From contig NZ_LPUT01000029.1 of the NCBI RefSeq assembly GCF_001563475.1, forward strand, positions 1 to 64,000: 64,000 bases of DNA. Direction: 5' to 3'. The notes beneath the pieces are model-generated. The model saw nothing but the letters and a program-made list of their open reading frames with translations. It had not been told where the DNA came from and ran no database searches. The first letter of the stretch is position 1. Each line of letters starts with the position of its first letter. Below, piece after piece: positions 48,311 to 58,466 of the stretch. The translations under genes were made by a program, and so were the position numbers. Source of the stretch: Sporosarcina sp. HYO08 (GTDB lineage Bacteria > Bacillota > Bacilli > Bacillales_A > Planococcaceae).

Positions 48311-48979
48311 TCATCTCTTATCCACTTTCTTCACAGCGAAATCTCCGATAAATTGGAGAATAAATACGATAATCAAAATAAGTATTGTCGCCATTAGTGT
48401 CACATCTTCTCGGCTGCGCTGGAATCCATCTAAATAAGCAAGCGTTCCAAGTCCTCCCGCACCGATGATCCCTGCCATCGCCGTATACCCGACAAGTGCG
48501 ATCGCTGTCACCGTAATTCCTGATATAAGGGCAGGCATTGACTCGGGCAGAAGTACTTTATAAATAATGGTTGATGTTTTAGCACCCATCGACTTTGCAG
48601 CTTCAATGACACCTTTATCTATTTCTTGTAAAGCGATCAACACCATTCTTGCATAAAACGGTGCCGCCCCGATAATCAGTGCAGGCAACGCCGCATCCGG
48701 TCCACGAATTGTCCCGAGAAGGAATTTCGTAAACGGGATGAGCAAAATGATTAAAATAATGAACGGGATCGAACGAAAAATATTAACAAATGCACCCGTT
48801 AATATATTTACAAGTCGATTCGCCCACAATTGATGCGGACTTGATAAAAACAATATGACGCCTAGTGCAAGCCCGATGACAAACGTGAAAAGCGTCGAAG
48901 CAGCTGTCATATATAACGTCTCTACTGTTGCTTCCCACATTTTTGTCCAGTCAACATTCGGGAAAAAGCTTTCAATCAT
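48311..48979 (-). CDS. metP: Methionine ABC transporter permease MetP (MetI)
   Basis: A 222-residue, five-helix permease with the EAA loop [31 protein letters not shown] and [26 protein letters not shown] typical of MetI. It overlaps metN by eight bases and precedes both metQ copies. Confidence 0.94.
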   Translation of the reverse strand: MIESFFPNVDWTKMWEATVETLYMTAASTLFTFVIGLALGVILFLSSPHQLWANRLVNILTGAFVNIFRSIPFIILIILLIPFTKFLLGTIRGPDAALPALIIGAAPFYARMVLIALQEIDKGVIEAAKSMGAKTSTIIYKVLLPESMPALISGITVTAIALVGYTAMAGIIGAGGLGTLAYLDGFQRSREDVTLMATILILIIVFILQFIGDFAVKKVDKR

Positions 48980-50006
48980 TGCCGATCACCTCCGTCTGTA
49001 CATCCTTACCATGGAGGTAATTCATTGCTTCTTGAATCGTCTCGTCATTTCCAATGAGTTGAAGAATAAGTGTTCCATATGCTCCACCATGCGTATGTGA
49101 AATATTTCCTTGGACAATGTTCACGTCAATATCAAATTGTCGAATAAGGTCGGCCAGAACCGGTTGCTCTGTTCGTTCACCAACAAACACTAGTTTTAAC
49201 AACGTACCTTCAGGAAATTCTTCTTTTATATGTGTCATCGCTTGTTTGGCTGCTTCTGGTTCAGTCAATTGAGAAACAAATCGTCTTGTAATTGGCTCTT
49301 GCGGTGATTGGAACACATCCAGAACGTTCCCCAATTCTACGACTTTCCCAGCTTCCATAACTGCAACTCGGTGACAAATTTTCCGAATCACATGCATTTC
49401 ATGTGTAATGAGCACAATCGTTAAGCCAAGTCGCTCATTAATACTTGTCAATAACTCTAAAATAGCATCTGTCGTCTCAGGATCAAGCGCAGACGTCGCT
49501 TCATCACAAAGCAAAACTTCTGGATCATTTGCCAATGCACGTGCAATGCCAACCCGTTGCTTTTGTCCTCCCGATAATTGGGATGGATAGGCATTTTCAC
49601 GACCTGCCAAACCGACAAGTTCAATCAGTTCTGTCACTTTCCGGTCACGCTCAGCTTTTTTCACGCCGGCGATTTCAAGTGGAAATGCAATATTTTCCTT
49701 CACCGTTCTTGACCAAAGCAAGTTAAAGTGTTGGAAAATCATGCTCACTTTTTGTCTGGCTTCTCGTAACTCTCGTCCTTTAATGGAAGAGATTTCAAGT
49801 CCGCCAATTTGAATGGAACCTGTAGTCGGTGTTTCTAATCCATTTAACATGCGGATTAACGTACTTTTCCCAGCGCCGCTATAGCCGATAATCCCAAATA
49901 TTTCGCCATCGGCAATATCAAGCGACACATCATCAACTGCTTTTATTGCATTGTTTTGGGCGCCAAATATTTTATTGACATCCTTTAAATTGATCATTTT
50001 ATTCAC
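48972..50006 (-). CDS. metN: Methionine ABC transporter ATPase MetN
   Basis: The 344-residue ATPase has Walker [19 protein letters not shown], signature [16 protein letters not shown], Walker [17 protein letters not shown] and a C-terminal NIL domain (about 265-340), the methionine-sensing regulatory domain that causes trans-inhibition. First gene of metN-metP-metQ-metQ, with a SAM riboswitch in its leader. Confidence 0.95.
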   Translation of the reverse strand: MNKMINLKDVNKIFGAQNNAIKAVDDVSLDIADGEIFGIIGYSGAGKSTLIRMLNGLETPTTGSIQIGGLEISSIKGRELREARQKVSMIFQHFNLLWSRTVKENIAFPLEIAGVKKAERDRKVTELIELVGLAGRENAYPSQLSGGQKQRVGIARALANDPEVLLCDEATSALDPETTDAILELLTSINERLGLTIVLITHEMHVIRKICHRVAVMEAGKVVELGNVLDVFQSPQEPITRRFVSQLTEPEAAKQAMTHIKEEFPEGTLLKLVFVGERTEQPVLADLIRQFDIDVNIVQGNISHTHGGAYGTLILQLIGNDETIQEAMNYLHGKDVQTEVIGND

Positions 50007-50016
50007 CTCAAAAGAT

Positions 50017-50050
50017 AAAAAAACCTTTTTGCAGATTAGCAGAAAGGTTT
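50017..50050 (-). terminator. Riboswitch-linked terminator before metN
   Basis: On the minus strand AAACCTTT pairs with AAAAGGTTT around CTGCTAATCTGC, followed by TTTTTT. It is the expression platform of the SAM riboswitch upstream. Confidence 0.88.
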
Positions 50051-50076
50051 ACGTTTAAAAGTTACGTTCATCCGAT

Positions 50077-50182
50077 CTCTCATCTTTCAAAGCATGCGCT
50101 TCGAGTGATTTGGCACCATTTCATAAATATGACGGTTGCCGGGCTTCATAGGGCACTTTCCCTCCACCTCTCTTAATAAGAG
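50077..50182 (-). promoter_or_regulatory. SAM-I riboswitch (S-box)
   Basis: On the minus strand the S-box landmarks appear in order: CTCTTATTAAGAGAGGTGGAG, GATGAAGCCCGGCAACC-type sequence (here CTATGAAGCCCGGCAACC), ATGGTGCCAAATC, and ATGAGAG closing P1 against CTCTTAT. SAM binding would favour the terminator at 50017-50050 and shut off methionine import. Confidence 0.95.
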
Positions 50183-50209
50183 CGACATATGTAATTAATT
50201 GTTAGGCAT

Positions 50210-50239
50210 AATTTAGCACATGCGGTCTCTTGTTGTCAA
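50210..50239 (-). promoter_or_regulatory. Promoter of the met importer operon
   Basis: TTGACA (50234-50239), 18-base spacer and TAAATT (50210-50215) on the minus strand. The -35 overlaps the yusE stop codon. Confidence 0.65.
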
Positions 50240-50544
50240 CTTATTTTGTCGAGAAGATGTGGTACGGACTGAAATGCATACACTTTATGTCGAATGATGC
50301 CATTTTTTTGAATGAGCAAGCAAGGTACACTTTCGATCTCATAATCGATCGCAAGCTCCTGCTCATAGTTAATATCTGCTTTTCCGATTGGCAAATTGGG
50401 GCGCATCGCCTGCACAACTTCCATCATTTTAGAAGCGACCGCACAAGTCCCGCAAATCGGTGTATATAAATAAAAAACCGCGTCTGCTTTGTTGTTTAAT
50501 AGTTCTTTCCACTGTTCATATGTCCATTTTTCCAAATGACTCAA
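50236..50544 (-). CDS. yusE: Thioredoxin-family protein (YusE)
   Basis: A 102-residue thioredoxin-fold protein with active site PICGTCAVA and the cis-proline region ESVPCLLI. The substrate is unknown. It follows yusF by four bases and precedes the met promoter, as in B. subtilis. Confidence 0.88.
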   Translation of the reverse strand: MSHLEKWTYEQWKELLNNKADAVFYLYTPICGTCAVASKMMEVVQAMRPNLPIGKADINYEQELAIDYEIESVPCLLIQKNGIIRHKVYAFQSVPHLLDKIS

Positions 50545-50548
50545 TCCT

Positions 50549-50890
50549 TCAAAACAAATATTCCGTTTTCACTTTAAAATTTGCCGCATGTAGGATGGTC
50601 GCCAACAATTTGTATGGGGTTGTTGCGACTTCGCGGTAGATCTTATCTGTGTATAAATGATGCGCTTCTGAAAATTCCCTTTTGAACAATGCACGAAGTT
50701 TTTCCCCTGAATCGTCAGCGTCTACAAATACGTATAACTCCCAGTCTTCGTACGGTGCTAACAGTTCCTCCAAACGATAAGGACTCACCGTGCCGTTTGT
50801 ACAAATGATCTTAACAGGTTCGGCAAGAATTGGCAAAAGGCGTTTTCGATCCGTATCGCCTTCAACAATTAAGACTCTTTCCTCATTCAA
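50549..50890 (-). CDS. yusF: Toprim domain protein (YusF)
   Basis: The 113-residue product is little more than a Toprim domain: VLIVEGDTDRKRLLP with the catalytic glutamate, and ELYVFVDADDSGEKLRALF with the DxD metal ligands. Related small Toprim proteins act on nucleic acids, but the substrate is not known. I start at the TTG at 50890 because GGGGTGA is five bases upstream; the GTG three codons before overlaps it. Confidence 0.85.
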   Translation of the reverse strand: MNEERVLIVEGDTDRKRLLPILAEPVKIICTNGTVSPYRLEELLAPYEDWELYVFVDADDSGEKLRALFKREFSEAHHLYTDKIYREVATTPYKLLATILHAANFKVKTEYLF

Positions 50891-50955
50891 CGCTGTCACC
50901 CCATTATATTCAAAAGCGTAGGGCGTCTGGCGCCCGAAGCCTAGACGATTTATTT

Positions 50956-50990
50956 ACAAAAAGCGCCGGAAAATCATCCAGGCGCTTTTT
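50956..50990. terminator. Terminator between gcvH and yusF
   Basis: AAAAAGCGCC pairs with GGCGCTTTTT around a 13-base loop; T-runs on both strands. Confidence 0.9.
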
Positions 50991-51003
50991 GCATTTGTAC
51001 ATA

Positions 51004-51387
51004 TTATTCTCCGATTGTCATTTTGTCATACTCTTCAGCAGACATTAACTCATCAAGTTCAGAAACATCGGATGGCTCAACAACGATCATCCATGCACCT
51101 TCGTATGGTGATTCATTGACAAGCTCTGGGCTGTCTTCAAGTTCTTCGTTTACTTCAAGGACTTTACCGCTAATTGGCGCGTAAAGTTCAGAAACTGTTT
51201 TAACAGATTCAACACTTCCGAAAGGCTCGTCCGCTTTTACTTCGTCGCCTGCTTGTGGCAGCTCAACGAAAACGATGTCGCCTAGTTCAGATTGTGCGAA
51301 ATGTGTAATTCCGATACGGTAGTTTCCGTTTTCGTCTTTTACCCATTCGTGTTCTTCAGAATAACGTAACTCTTTTGGTGTGCTCAT
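51004..51387 (-). CDS. gcvH: Glycine cleavage system H protein
   Basis: The 127-residue lipoyl carrier of the glycine cleavage system, also the relay from which lipoyl groups reach other enzymes in Bacillus. The lipoyl lysine is in [23 protein letters not shown] is the N-terminal signature. The start at 51387 follows GGAGGGGT. It links functionally to lipA at 27455-28396. Confidence 0.95.
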   Translation of the reverse strand: MSTPKELRYSEEHEWVKDENGNYRIGITHFAQSELGDIVFVELPQAGDEVKADEPFGSVESVKTVSELYAPISGKVLEVNEELEDSPELVNESPYEGAWMIVVEPSDVSELDELMSAEEYDKMTIGE

Positions 51388-51460
51388 TCTTGACCCCTCC
51401 AAAACTATATTCATTCTTGTCGATTTTCCCATACTTCTACACGAAACTCAAGATAATCAA

Positions 51461-51820
51461 TTACTTTGTCCAAGTATTTTCGAAACTTTCTTCTTTGAAA
51501 CCTACTGTTACTTTTTCATCGCTCGCCACAATCGGTCTCTTCAATAACATCCCATCTGAAGAAAGCAACTCAATTTTCTCTTCATCTGACATGGTTGGCA
51601 ACTGGTCTTTTAAGCCCAGTTCACGGTATTTTTTGCCGCTGACGTTAAAGAACTTTTTAATGTCCAGTCCGGACGTTTCAATCATGTTTTTTAGCGTCGC
51701 TGCGGACGGAGGTTCCTTTGTAATATCAACCTCTTCAAAAGGAAGCCCGTTCATCTCTAACCATTTCTTCGCTTTTCTGCACGTCCCACATTTTGCATAT
51801 CCATAATAGATCAATGTCAT
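51461..51820 (-). CDS. yusI: ArsC/Spx-family protein (YusI)
   Basis: A 119-residue thioredoxin-fold ArsC/Spx-like protein with YAKCGTCRKAKKWLEM near the N-terminus, PFEEVDIT and the RPIVASDEKVTVGFKEE end typical of the family. It lacks the Spx-type regulatory C-terminus evidence I could name, so arsenate reductase-like or regulatory activity are both open. It lies between gcvH and fadE as yusI does in B. subtilis. Confidence 0.85.
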   Translation of the reverse strand: MTLIYYGYAKCGTCRKAKKWLEMNGLPFEEVDITKEPPSAATLKNMIETSGLDIKKFFNVSGKKYRELGLKDQLPTMSDEEKIELLSSDGMLLKRPIVASDEKVTVGFKEESFENTWTK

Positions 51821-51862
51821 ATCCTAGTCCCCCTGCTTCTGCCAATTTATCACTAGTATAAC

Positions 51863-51901
51863 AAAAATAACATCCAGGCACCTAATGAGTACCTAGATGT
51901 T
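51863..51901 (-). terminator. Terminator of the fad operon
   Basis: On the minus strand AACATCTAGGTAC pairs with GTGCCTGGATGTT (two mismatches), followed by ATTTTTG. Confidence 0.75.
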
Positions 51902-51908
51902 ATGGTGA

Positions 51909-53681
51909 TTAGACGACGTACTTGCTTGCTTGGATGAGCTTTTCAGAGGCTTGGCGTTTTTTCACAATGATATTGTAAGGATTCGAACGCGTTAGCTTTC
52001 GAAGTGCGGACAGCATCATGCGCTGCTGATCACCTTCGACAGAAGCGAGCAATGTCTCTTTTGCATCTTTTTCAATTGCTTCAAACGCTTCTTGACAAAA
52101 GATTTCTGTGTACAAAATCTTCTGTTGTTCTTTCGCTTCTCCATTTTTGGCCACTGCTTTTTCTGTTCGAAGCAACACTGATTCCATGGCAAAAATCATG
52201 TTGGCAATATCGGCAATATTCACTAGTACTTCTTGCTCTGCTTCTAACTTCGTTCCAAAACGCTGCGCTGCCAACCCTGCAACGAGCAAACCAATCTTTT
52301 TCGCGTTTTTCACAAGCATTTTTTCCTGCGCAAGTGCTTCTTCGCCAATTTCTTCCGGCATCAGCATAAGCAGCTCTTCTTGCAAGCTTTGCGCTTTTTG
52401 AAGAAGCGGCAATTCACCTTTTAATGCTTTCTTCAAAAATGTACCCGGTACGAGCAGTCGATTAATTTCATTGGTTCCTTCAAAAATTCGGTTAATGCGC
52501 GAGTCTCTGTAAATGCGTTCCACTTCATAGTCTTGGATATACCCGTAGCCGCCAAAAAGCTGTACTGCTTCGTCCGCTACATAGTCCAGCGTTTCAGAAC
52601 CGACAACTTTATTAATCGAACACTCGATGGCATACTCGGCAATCGAAGCGGCGATCGCTTTCCCGTCCTTTTGCTGTTCTGGCGTCATTTGTGCATGGCG
52701 CGCTTCAAAATAGCCAACCGTTCGGTACATTAAACTTTCAGCAGCATAAATTTTCGATGCCATCGTGGCCAATTTTTGCTTTGTTAAATTAAATGAAGAG
52801 ATGGGTGTTTTAAATTGCTGACGCTCATTTGTGTACGTAATCGCTAAATCCAGCGCACGTTTTGAACCGCCGACTGTTCCAATCCCAAGTTTGTAGCGTC
52901 CGATATTCAAAATATTAAAAGCGATGACATGACCGCGGCCGATTTCACCTAACATATTCTTAACAGGAATTTGTGCATCTTGTAAAATAAGCGTTCTCGT
53001 AGAGGAAGATTTCAACCCCATTTTTTTCTCTTCTGCTCCTACGGAAACACCCGGGAAATCTCTTTCGACGATAAAAGTCGTAAATTTTTCCCCATCCACC
53101 TTGGCATAGACAATGAATACATCCGCAAACGCTGCATTCGTAATAAATTGCTTTTCACCATTTAAAACGTAATGCGTTCCTTCGGCATTCAGCTTTGCGA
53201 CTGTTTTTGCCCCCAATGCGTCAGAGCCTGAACTCGGTTCTGTCAGCGCATAAGCAAAAATTTTCTCCGCAGTAGACGAGTAGGGTAAATAATTCTTTTT
53301 CTGTTCATCGTTTCCAAATAATACAATCGGTAATGTTCCAATCCCAACATGTGCCCCATGCGTAATCGAAAATCCACCTGTTACAGCCATTTTTTCTGCA
53401 ATGAGCGCGGATGAAACTTGATCGAGCCCCAGCCCGCCGTATTCCTCGGGAATGTCAGCACTTAAAAGACCTAGTTCTCCCGCAGCCTTCAAGAGTTTAA
53501 TCGATTGGTCGAATTGTTGTTTTTCCAGTTCTTCCATATGCGGTTCAACTTCGTTTTTCAAAAACTGTTCTGTCGTTTCAGCAATCATTTTCTGTTCAGC
53601 GGAAAAATCTTCAGGTGTAAATACACGACTTGCCGCTAGATCTTCCAGTAAGAAAGCCCCGCCTTTTACGAGCTCAGTCAT
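51909..53681 (-). CDS. fadE: Acyl-CoA dehydrogenase FadE
   Basis: The 590-residue flavoenzyme does the first step of beta-oxidation. The acyl-CoA dehydrogenase core spans about 30-410 (EYGGLGLDQVSSALIAEKMA, YALTEPSSGSD, LNGEKQFITNAAFADVF, FGGYGYIQDYEVERIYRDSRI); about 180 extra residues at the C-terminus are typical of the Bacillus FadE group. GGAGGAAAAAGA precedes the ATG. Third gene of fadN-fadA-fadE. Confidence 0.94.
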   Translation of the reverse strand: MTELVKGGAFLLEDLAASRVFTPEDFSAEQKMIAETTEQFLKNEVEPHMEELEKQQFDQSIKLLKAAGELGLLSADIPEEYGGLGLDQVSSALIAEKMAVTGGFSITHGAHVGIGTLPIVLFGNDEQKKNYLPYSSTAEKIFAYALTEPSSGSDALGAKTVAKLNAEGTHYVLNGEKQFITNAAFADVFIVYAKVDGEKFTTFIVERDFPGVSVGAEEKKMGLKSSSTRTLILQDAQIPVKNMLGEIGRGHVIAFNILNIGRYKLGIGTVGGSKRALDLAITYTNERQQFKTPISSFNLTKQKLATMASKIYAAESLMYRTVGYFEARHAQMTPEQQKDGKAIAASIAEYAIECSINKVVGSETLDYVADEAVQLFGGYGYIQDYEVERIYRDSRINRIFEGTNEINRLLVPGTFLKKALKGELPLLQKAQSLQEELLMLMPEEIGEEALAQEKMLVKNAKKIGLLVAGLAAQRFGTKLEAEQEVLVNIADIANMIFAMESVLLRTEKAVAKNGEAKEQQKILYTEIFCQEAFEAIEKDAKETLLASVEGDQQRMMLSALRKLTRSNPYNIIVKKRQASEKLIQASKYVV

Positions 53682-53705
53682 TCTTTTTCCTCCCCTTCAA
53701 TTGCT

Positions 53706-54881
53706 TTACAGTAGTTCGAAAACGCCCGCTGCTCCCATGCCGCCGCCAATGCACATCGTCACGACACCAAATTGTTTCCCTTGCCTTTTTAACTCATGCA
53801 GTAATTTTAATGTTAACACGGTACCTGTTGCCCCAAGCGGATGGCCAAGCGCGATCGCGCCTCCGTTCACATTTACTTTATCCATATCAAGATCCAAGTG
53901 CCGAATGACTTGAAGGGATTGGGAGGCAAATGCTTCGTTTAGTTCCCATAAATCGATATCAGCAATGGTTAACCCTGCCATTTTCAATGCTTTCGGCACG
54001 GCAGCAATCGGTCCGATGCCCATCACTTCCGGCGGCACGCCTCCGACAGCAAATGACCGAAACTTTGCGAACGGCTTCAGTCCTTTCGCTTCTGCCACTT
54101 CCCGTTCCATCATGAGAACTGAAGCGGCACCGTCAGACGTTTGAGAGGCATTTCCGGCGGTGACGGTTCCTTTCACCGAAAAAACCGGCCTTAATTTCGC
54201 CAACACTTCCCTATTCGTTCCATGCCGCACACCTTCATCCATTTCGAATAGAAAAGGTTGTTCTTGAACTTTGCCTTTTTCATCGACAAAACGTTTAACG
54301 ACTTCAACTGGAACGATCTCATCGACAAACTTTCCAGCGGCAATTGCTGCCCCTGCTTTTTCATGTGATCTTACCGCAAAAGCGTCCTGGTCTTCCCGGC
54401 TCACACCGTACTTCATCGCAACTTGCTCCGCTGTATGCCCCATCCCCATATAATACTCGGGTGCTGTTTCGGCTAGCTTGACATTCGGCCGAATCGTATG
54501 CCCCATCATTGGTACCATACTCATCGACTCCACACCGCCTGCGATCACCGCTTCCGCATGACCGAGCATAATTCGCTCTGCAGCAAACGCAATAGACTGG
54601 AGACCCGAAGAGCAGAACCGATTGATCGTAATGGCTGGTGTTGTGTCGGGCAGTCCAGCAAGTGCACCAATATTGCGCGCAACATTCATTCCTTGCTCTG
54701 CTTCCGGCATCGCACAGCCAATAATAACGTCATCGATCGGTCCATCATACCCTCCCGCTCGTTTCAACGTCTCTTGAATGACAAGTGCTCCTAGGTCATC
54801 GGGACGAACTGTTGCAAGGGAACCTTTTCCTGCTTTACCGACCGGCGTTCTTGCGCCGGACACGAGAACTGCTTCACGCAT
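53706..54881 (-). CDS. fadA: Acetyl-CoA C-acyltransferase FadA
   Basis: A 391-residue thiolase that releases acetyl-CoA in beta-oxidation. Seen: [16 protein letters not shown], the acylated cysteine in [28 protein letters not shown] and the second cysteine in [15 protein letters not shown]. It lies between fadN and fadE, each 24-26 bases apart. Confidence 0.95.
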   Translation of the reverse strand: MREAVLVSGARTPVGKAGKGSLATVRPDDLGALVIQETLKRAGGYDGPIDDVIIGCAMPEAEQGMNVARNIGALAGLPDTTPAITINRFCSSGLQSIAFAAERIMLGHAEAVIAGGVESMSMVPMMGHTIRPNVKLAETAPEYYMGMGHTAEQVAMKYGVSREDQDAFAVRSHEKAGAAIAAGKFVDEIVPVEVVKRFVDEKGKVQEQPFLFEMDEGVRHGTNREVLAKLRPVFSVKGTVTAGNASQTSDGAASVLMMEREVAEAKGLKPFAKFRSFAVGGVPPEVMGIGPIAAVPKALKMAGLTIADIDLWELNEAFASQSLQVIRHLDLDMDKVNVNGGAIALGHPLGATGTVLTLKLLHELKRQGKQFGVVTMCIGGGMGAAGVFELL

Positions 54882-54907
54882 GTTTTTTCCTCCTTTAGGC
54901 GGGTTCT

Positions 54908-57292
54908 TTAATTGCGCAGTGGTTTTCCTTTCAAAAGCATATGTTGCATCCGTTGCTGTGACTTTGGTTCTGCAATTAAACTTAAAAACGCTTCTCTCTC
55001 AAGGTCTAGTAAATATTGTTCATCTACTAGTGTCCCAAATGGCAGTTTTCCACCTGATAATACAAAGGCAAGTTTCTTCGCGATCTTCAAATCATGTTCG
55101 CTTATATAGCCCGATAAGAACATCGCTTCCGCACCAAGCAGTAACGTCGCATAACCCGAATCTCCTGTGACCGGGATTTTCTCCCGCTTCGGTGTCGTGT
55201 AGCCATTTTCAAATAAAGTAAGCGCGATTTGTTTCGCTTCGTACAATTGATGATCTTCGTTCACACTGATGCCATCCGCAAAGTTTAAGAAGTTATTTTC
55301 TCTCGCTTCTTCGGCAGATGTTGAGACTTTGGCCAGCGCAATCGTTTCAAATACTTGATTGGCCACTTTTTGAAGATCGACTTCCACACCATGCGGAATG
55401 CCTTTTAAGAACTTCGTATAGAGACCGATATTGCCGCCCCCGCCGGGAATTAACCCAACGCCAGTTTCCACTAATCCCATATACGTTTCCTGCGCCGCTT
55501 GAATATGCGCCGCTGGTAAGCAAACTTCCGCCCCACCGCCAAGCGTCATACCGAATGGCGCAGCAACGACCGGCTTTGTTGCGTATTTTATTTTCATCAT
55601 GGCATTTTGAAATGCGCGAATGACATAATCTAATTCAAATAGGTTATCGTCCCCGGCTTCCATTAAAATAAGTCCTAAATTCGCGCCGACACAGAAGTTT
55701 TTTCCTTGATTGCCAATGACGAGCCCTTTGTAATTTTTTTCGACTTCATCGACAGCAAAATTGATCATTTGAATAATATCCAGTCCGATCGCATTCGATT
55801 GCGAATGAAATTCAAGCAAAGCAATGCCATCGCCTAAGTCAATCAAGCTTGCACCTGTATTTTTTTTAATAACACCCTGTTTCTTTTTATACTGTTTTAG
55901 ATCAATTACTTTTTCATTAACCGGAACTGGACGGTAACGATCCCCATCAAAATAGTGGATCACCCCGTCTTGTTCACCATAAAAAGAGTCATAGCCGCTG
56001 TCGAGCAAACTTTGCACAAAAGTGGGGATCTCAAATCCTTCTTCCCTCATTTTCCGAACGGATTTTTGTACGCCAATGGCATCCCATACTTCAAAAGGTC
56101 CTTGCCGCCATCCAAAGCCCCACTTCATCGCCTGATCGATGGCGACAATGGTATCGGCAATTTCACCGTGCATTTCGGCTGCGTACCGAAGGGTTGGCGA
56201 TAAGGTATTCCATAGTATTTCTCCAGCTCGATCTTTCGCATAGACGAGTGTCTTTACTTTGTTCGCCAATCCTTTTTGCTGCTTTGTCATTTCAATTGAA
56301 GGCGCTTTCATTTTCTTTGTCTGGATGTAGTCAAATGTTTGAAGATCCAACTCAAGAATTTCTCGACCTTTTTTCACATAAAAACCTTGCGTTGCTTTTG
56401 CACCGATCCAGCCGTTATCGATCATTTTCTTCATAAACGGTGGGATCGTAAATACTTGTTGTTCTTCCCCTGTCGTTTCGTTGTAAACATTGTTCACAAC
56501 ATGCATGAACGTATCAAGACCGACAACGTCTAACGTGCGAAAAGTCGCTGATTTAGGCCGGCCGATCAAAGTCCCCGTCACGGAATCTACTTCTCCAATT
56601 GAATAACCGTACCTCTCCATCTCACGAAGTGTGACCATTAAGCCGTACGTTCCAATTCGATTGGCAATAAAATTAGGCGTATCCTTTGCGATGACGACAC
56701 CTTTGCCGAGCCGGTTCTCACCAAATTGCACCATTTCCTCCACAACGGATGGGTCGGTGTAACTTGACGGAATAACTTCGAGCAATTTCAAATAGCGTGG
56801 CGGATTAAAGAAATGTGTACCTAAAAAATGTTGTTGGAAATCTTTTGATCGCCCTTCAGCCATCGCATCAATTCGTATTCCCGAAGTGTTAGAGCTAATC
56901 ATCGTTCCCGGTCTCCGCACTGTCTCAATCTTTTCATATAACGCCTTTTTCGCATCAAGATTTTCCACAATGACTTCAACAATCCAGTCCACTTCTTTCA
57001 GCTTTTCTAAATCATCTTCCAAATTCCCAACTTCTATTAATGAGAGGTTACGCTTCGATGTTAGGGGGGCTGGCTTTTGTGTTAGCAGCTTTTTTAAAGC
57101 GTTTGCTGCAAACTTATTGCGTACTTGCGGATCTTCCAATGTTAATCGTTTCGTTTGTTCTTCGTTCGTCAATGCCGTAGGTACAATATCGAGCAACAAG
57201 ACAGGGATCCCAACATTTGCAAGATGGGCTGCGATGCCTGATCCCATCACACCGGATCCAATAACTGCCACTTTTTTGATTTGTATGGCCAC
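54908..57292 (-). CDS. fadN: 3-hydroxyacyl-CoA dehydrogenase / enoyl-CoA hydratase FadN
   Basis: The 794-residue bifunctional beta-oxidation enzyme has an N-terminal NAD domain ([19 protein letters not shown]), the catalytic-histidine region [17 protein letters not shown], a second dehydrogenase C-domain and a C-terminal crotonase domain ([36 protein letters not shown]). The start is a GTG at 57292 with GGAAGGGAG upstream; the open frame runs 22 codons further, across the FadR-type operator, with no site. Confidence 0.94.
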   Translation of the reverse strand: MAIQIKKVAVIGSGVMGSGIAAHLANVGIPVLLLDIVPTALTNEEQTKRLTLEDPQVRNKFAANALKKLLTQKPAPLTSKRNLSLIEVGNLEDDLEKLKEVDWIVEVIVENLDAKKALYEKIETVRRPGTMISSNTSGIRIDAMAEGRSKDFQQHFLGTHFFNPPRYLKLLEVIPSSYTDPSVVEEMVQFGENRLGKGVVIAKDTPNFIANRIGTYGLMVTLREMERYGYSIGEVDSVTGTLIGRPKSATFRTLDVVGLDTFMHVVNNVYNETTGEEQQVFTIPPFMKKMIDNGWIGAKATQGFYVKKGREILELDLQTFDYIQTKKMKAPSIEMTKQQKGLANKVKTLVYAKDRAGEILWNTLSPTLRYAAEMHGEIADTIVAIDQAMKWGFGWRQGPFEVWDAIGVQKSVRKMREEGFEIPTFVQSLLDSGYDSFYGEQDGVIHYFDGDRYRPVPVNEKVIDLKQYKKKQGVIKKNTGASLIDLGDGIALLEFHSQSNAIGLDIIQMINFAVDEVEKNYKGLVIGNQGKNFCVGANLGLILMEAGDDNLFELDYVIRAFQNAMMKIKYATKPVVAAPFGMTLGGGAEVCLPAAHIQAAQETYMGLVETGVGLIPGGGGNIGLYTKFLKGIPHGVEVDLQKVANQVFETIALAKVSTSAEEARENNFLNFADGISVNEDHQLYEAKQIALTLFENGYTTPKREKIPVTGDSGYATLLLGAEAMFLSGYISEHDLKIAKKLAFVLSGGKLPFGTLVDEQYLLDLEREAFLSLIAEPKSQQRMQHMLLKGKPLRN

Positions 57293-57315
57293 GCGCGAAG
57301 TCTCCCTTCCACTTT

Positions 57316-57333
57316 TGAATGAGTGCTCATTCA
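57316..57333. promoter_or_regulatory. FadR-type operator upstream of fadN
   Basis: TGAATGAGTGCTCATTCA is a perfect 8-2-8 inverted repeat and matches the B. subtilis FadR operator form TGAATGA-N4-TCATTCA. It sits 24 bases before the fadN start. Repression in the absence of long-chain acyl-CoA is inferred from the family. Confidence 0.85.
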
Positions 57334-57499
57334 TTTTATGAGTGAAACAACAAAACATTCCCTATTTATTATTCTAAAACATTTTCACTATTTTCACAAT
57401 ATTGAAACCCGATTTCATTATATGCATGACTAGGCAGAGTGTTTCACTACCGCCGCGTAGTAAAACATTGTACACTGACATATGGGAGGGGAATATTTG

Positions 57500-57823
57500 A
57501 TGATGAAACCAATTACGACAGTTGAACAATTTAATGAAGCAATTGCTGGAGAGGACAAAGCAATCGTCAAGTTTCAAGCAGGTTGGTGTCCGGATTGCAC
57601 AGTATTAGATATGTTTATCGGACCGATCGTTGAAAAATACGATACGTATACATGGTACGATGTGGATCGCGACGTGCTTCCTGAAATCGCAGAAAAGTAT
57701 GAAGTGATGGGCATTCCAAGTTTATTAATTTTCCAAAATGGCGAAAAGACGGGACATCTACACAGCGCCTATACAAAAACGCCTGAGCAAGTTACTGAAT
57801 TTCTCGACAAAGACAATGAATAA
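57500..57823 (+). CDS. Thioredoxin-like protein
   Basis: A 107-residue thioredoxin-fold protein with active site FQAGWCPDCTVLDMF and the cis-proline stretch VMGIPSLLIFQNG. CPDC instead of CGPC suggests a role different from the main thioredoxin; its partner is unknown. The start at 57500 is eight bases after GGGAGGGG. It is divergent from the fad operon and is followed by a terminator. Confidence 0.85.
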   Translation: MMKPITTVEQFNEAIAGEDKAIVKFQAGWCPDCTVLDMFIGPIVEKYDTYTWYDVDRDVLPEIAEKYEVMGIPSLLIFQNGEKTGHLHSAYTKTPEQVTEFLDKDNE

Positions 57824-57832
57824 TTAGAAGGG

Positions 57833-57860
57833 AAACGACGGAAGTAGCCCGTCGTTTTTT
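57833..57860 (+). terminator. Terminator after the thioredoxin-like gene
   Basis: AAACGACGG pairs with CCGTCGTTT around a seven-base loop, followed by TTT. Confidence 0.85.
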
Positions 57861-57903
57861 ACTACATAAATTCATGTGATGCATACATTTTGGAGGTCTC
57901 TTG

Positions 57904-58419
57904 ATGAAAAAAATATTGCAGGTAAACGGCAAATCACAATATGACCAAGACATTCATCAAGCCTATCGCGCCTCTGCCTGCGGTCCAGTTACGGCTCGCG
58001 TCATGCTGGATCAATTCTCCACCGATACATGTTCCTACACCATCAATGAACTTTATCCATTGCTTGGCGGGACAAAAATAGGGCTTTTTAAAAGACGTTT
58101 CATCCGAAACATGCAAAAGATTTTGGGAGATGACTGGATCGTAGCCCAATGCTCGTTGGATGAAGTGAAACAGCAAATTAATAAAGGCCATCTCGTTGCA
58201 GCCAAGTTCGATAAATGGTTCAAGATCCGTTGGTTCGGCAAATACAAATTCGATTATCATTGGGTGCCTGTCATCGGCTATGAAGAAAAGAACGAGGACA
58301 TCGATCTAATCATTCACGATAATGGCAGCAGACATCATCCGAGCCGAATCCGCCGTGTCTCTTACAAACAAAATCAAGCCATATTGTCCTTCGTAAAGGT
58401 TGAGCCTAGAAATGCTTGA
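57904..58419 (+). CDS. C39-like peptidase-fold protein
   Basis: A 171-residue protein of the papain-like C39 superfamily by pattern: YDQDIHQAYRASACGPVTA with the nucleophile Cys26, DYHWVPVIGYEE with the histidine, and IIHDNGSRHH with the third residue. No signal peptide or membrane helix is visible, so it appears cytosolic, and no bacteriocin or ABC partner is adjacent. Substrate unknown. GGAGG is seven bases upstream of the ATG; a TTG directly before it is an alternative. Confidence 0.65.
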   Translation: MKKILQVNGKSQYDQDIHQAYRASACGPVTARVMLDQFSTDTCSYTINELYPLLGGTKIGLFKRRFIRNMQKILGDDWIVAQCSLDEVKQQINKGHLVAAKFDKWFKIRWFGKYKFDYHWVPVIGYEEKNEDIDLIIHDNGSRHHPSRIRRVSYKQNQAILSFVKVEPRNA

Positions 58420-58425
58420 CAAACT

Positions 58426-58466
58426 AAAAAACGCTGCCTGACTTTTCCATCAGGCAGCGTTTTTTT
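58426..58466. terminator. Bidirectional terminator
   Basis: AAAAAACGCTGCCTGA pairs with TCAGGCAGCGTTTTTT around an eight-base loop. It ends the C39-like gene and overlaps the 3' end of the STAS remnant on the other strand. Confidence 0.92.

Noticed and set aside
50900-50956. Further member of a repeat family (GGGCG/CGCCC hairpin before yusF)
   Set aside because: Only a five-base stem and no clear similarity to the other repeats in the window.
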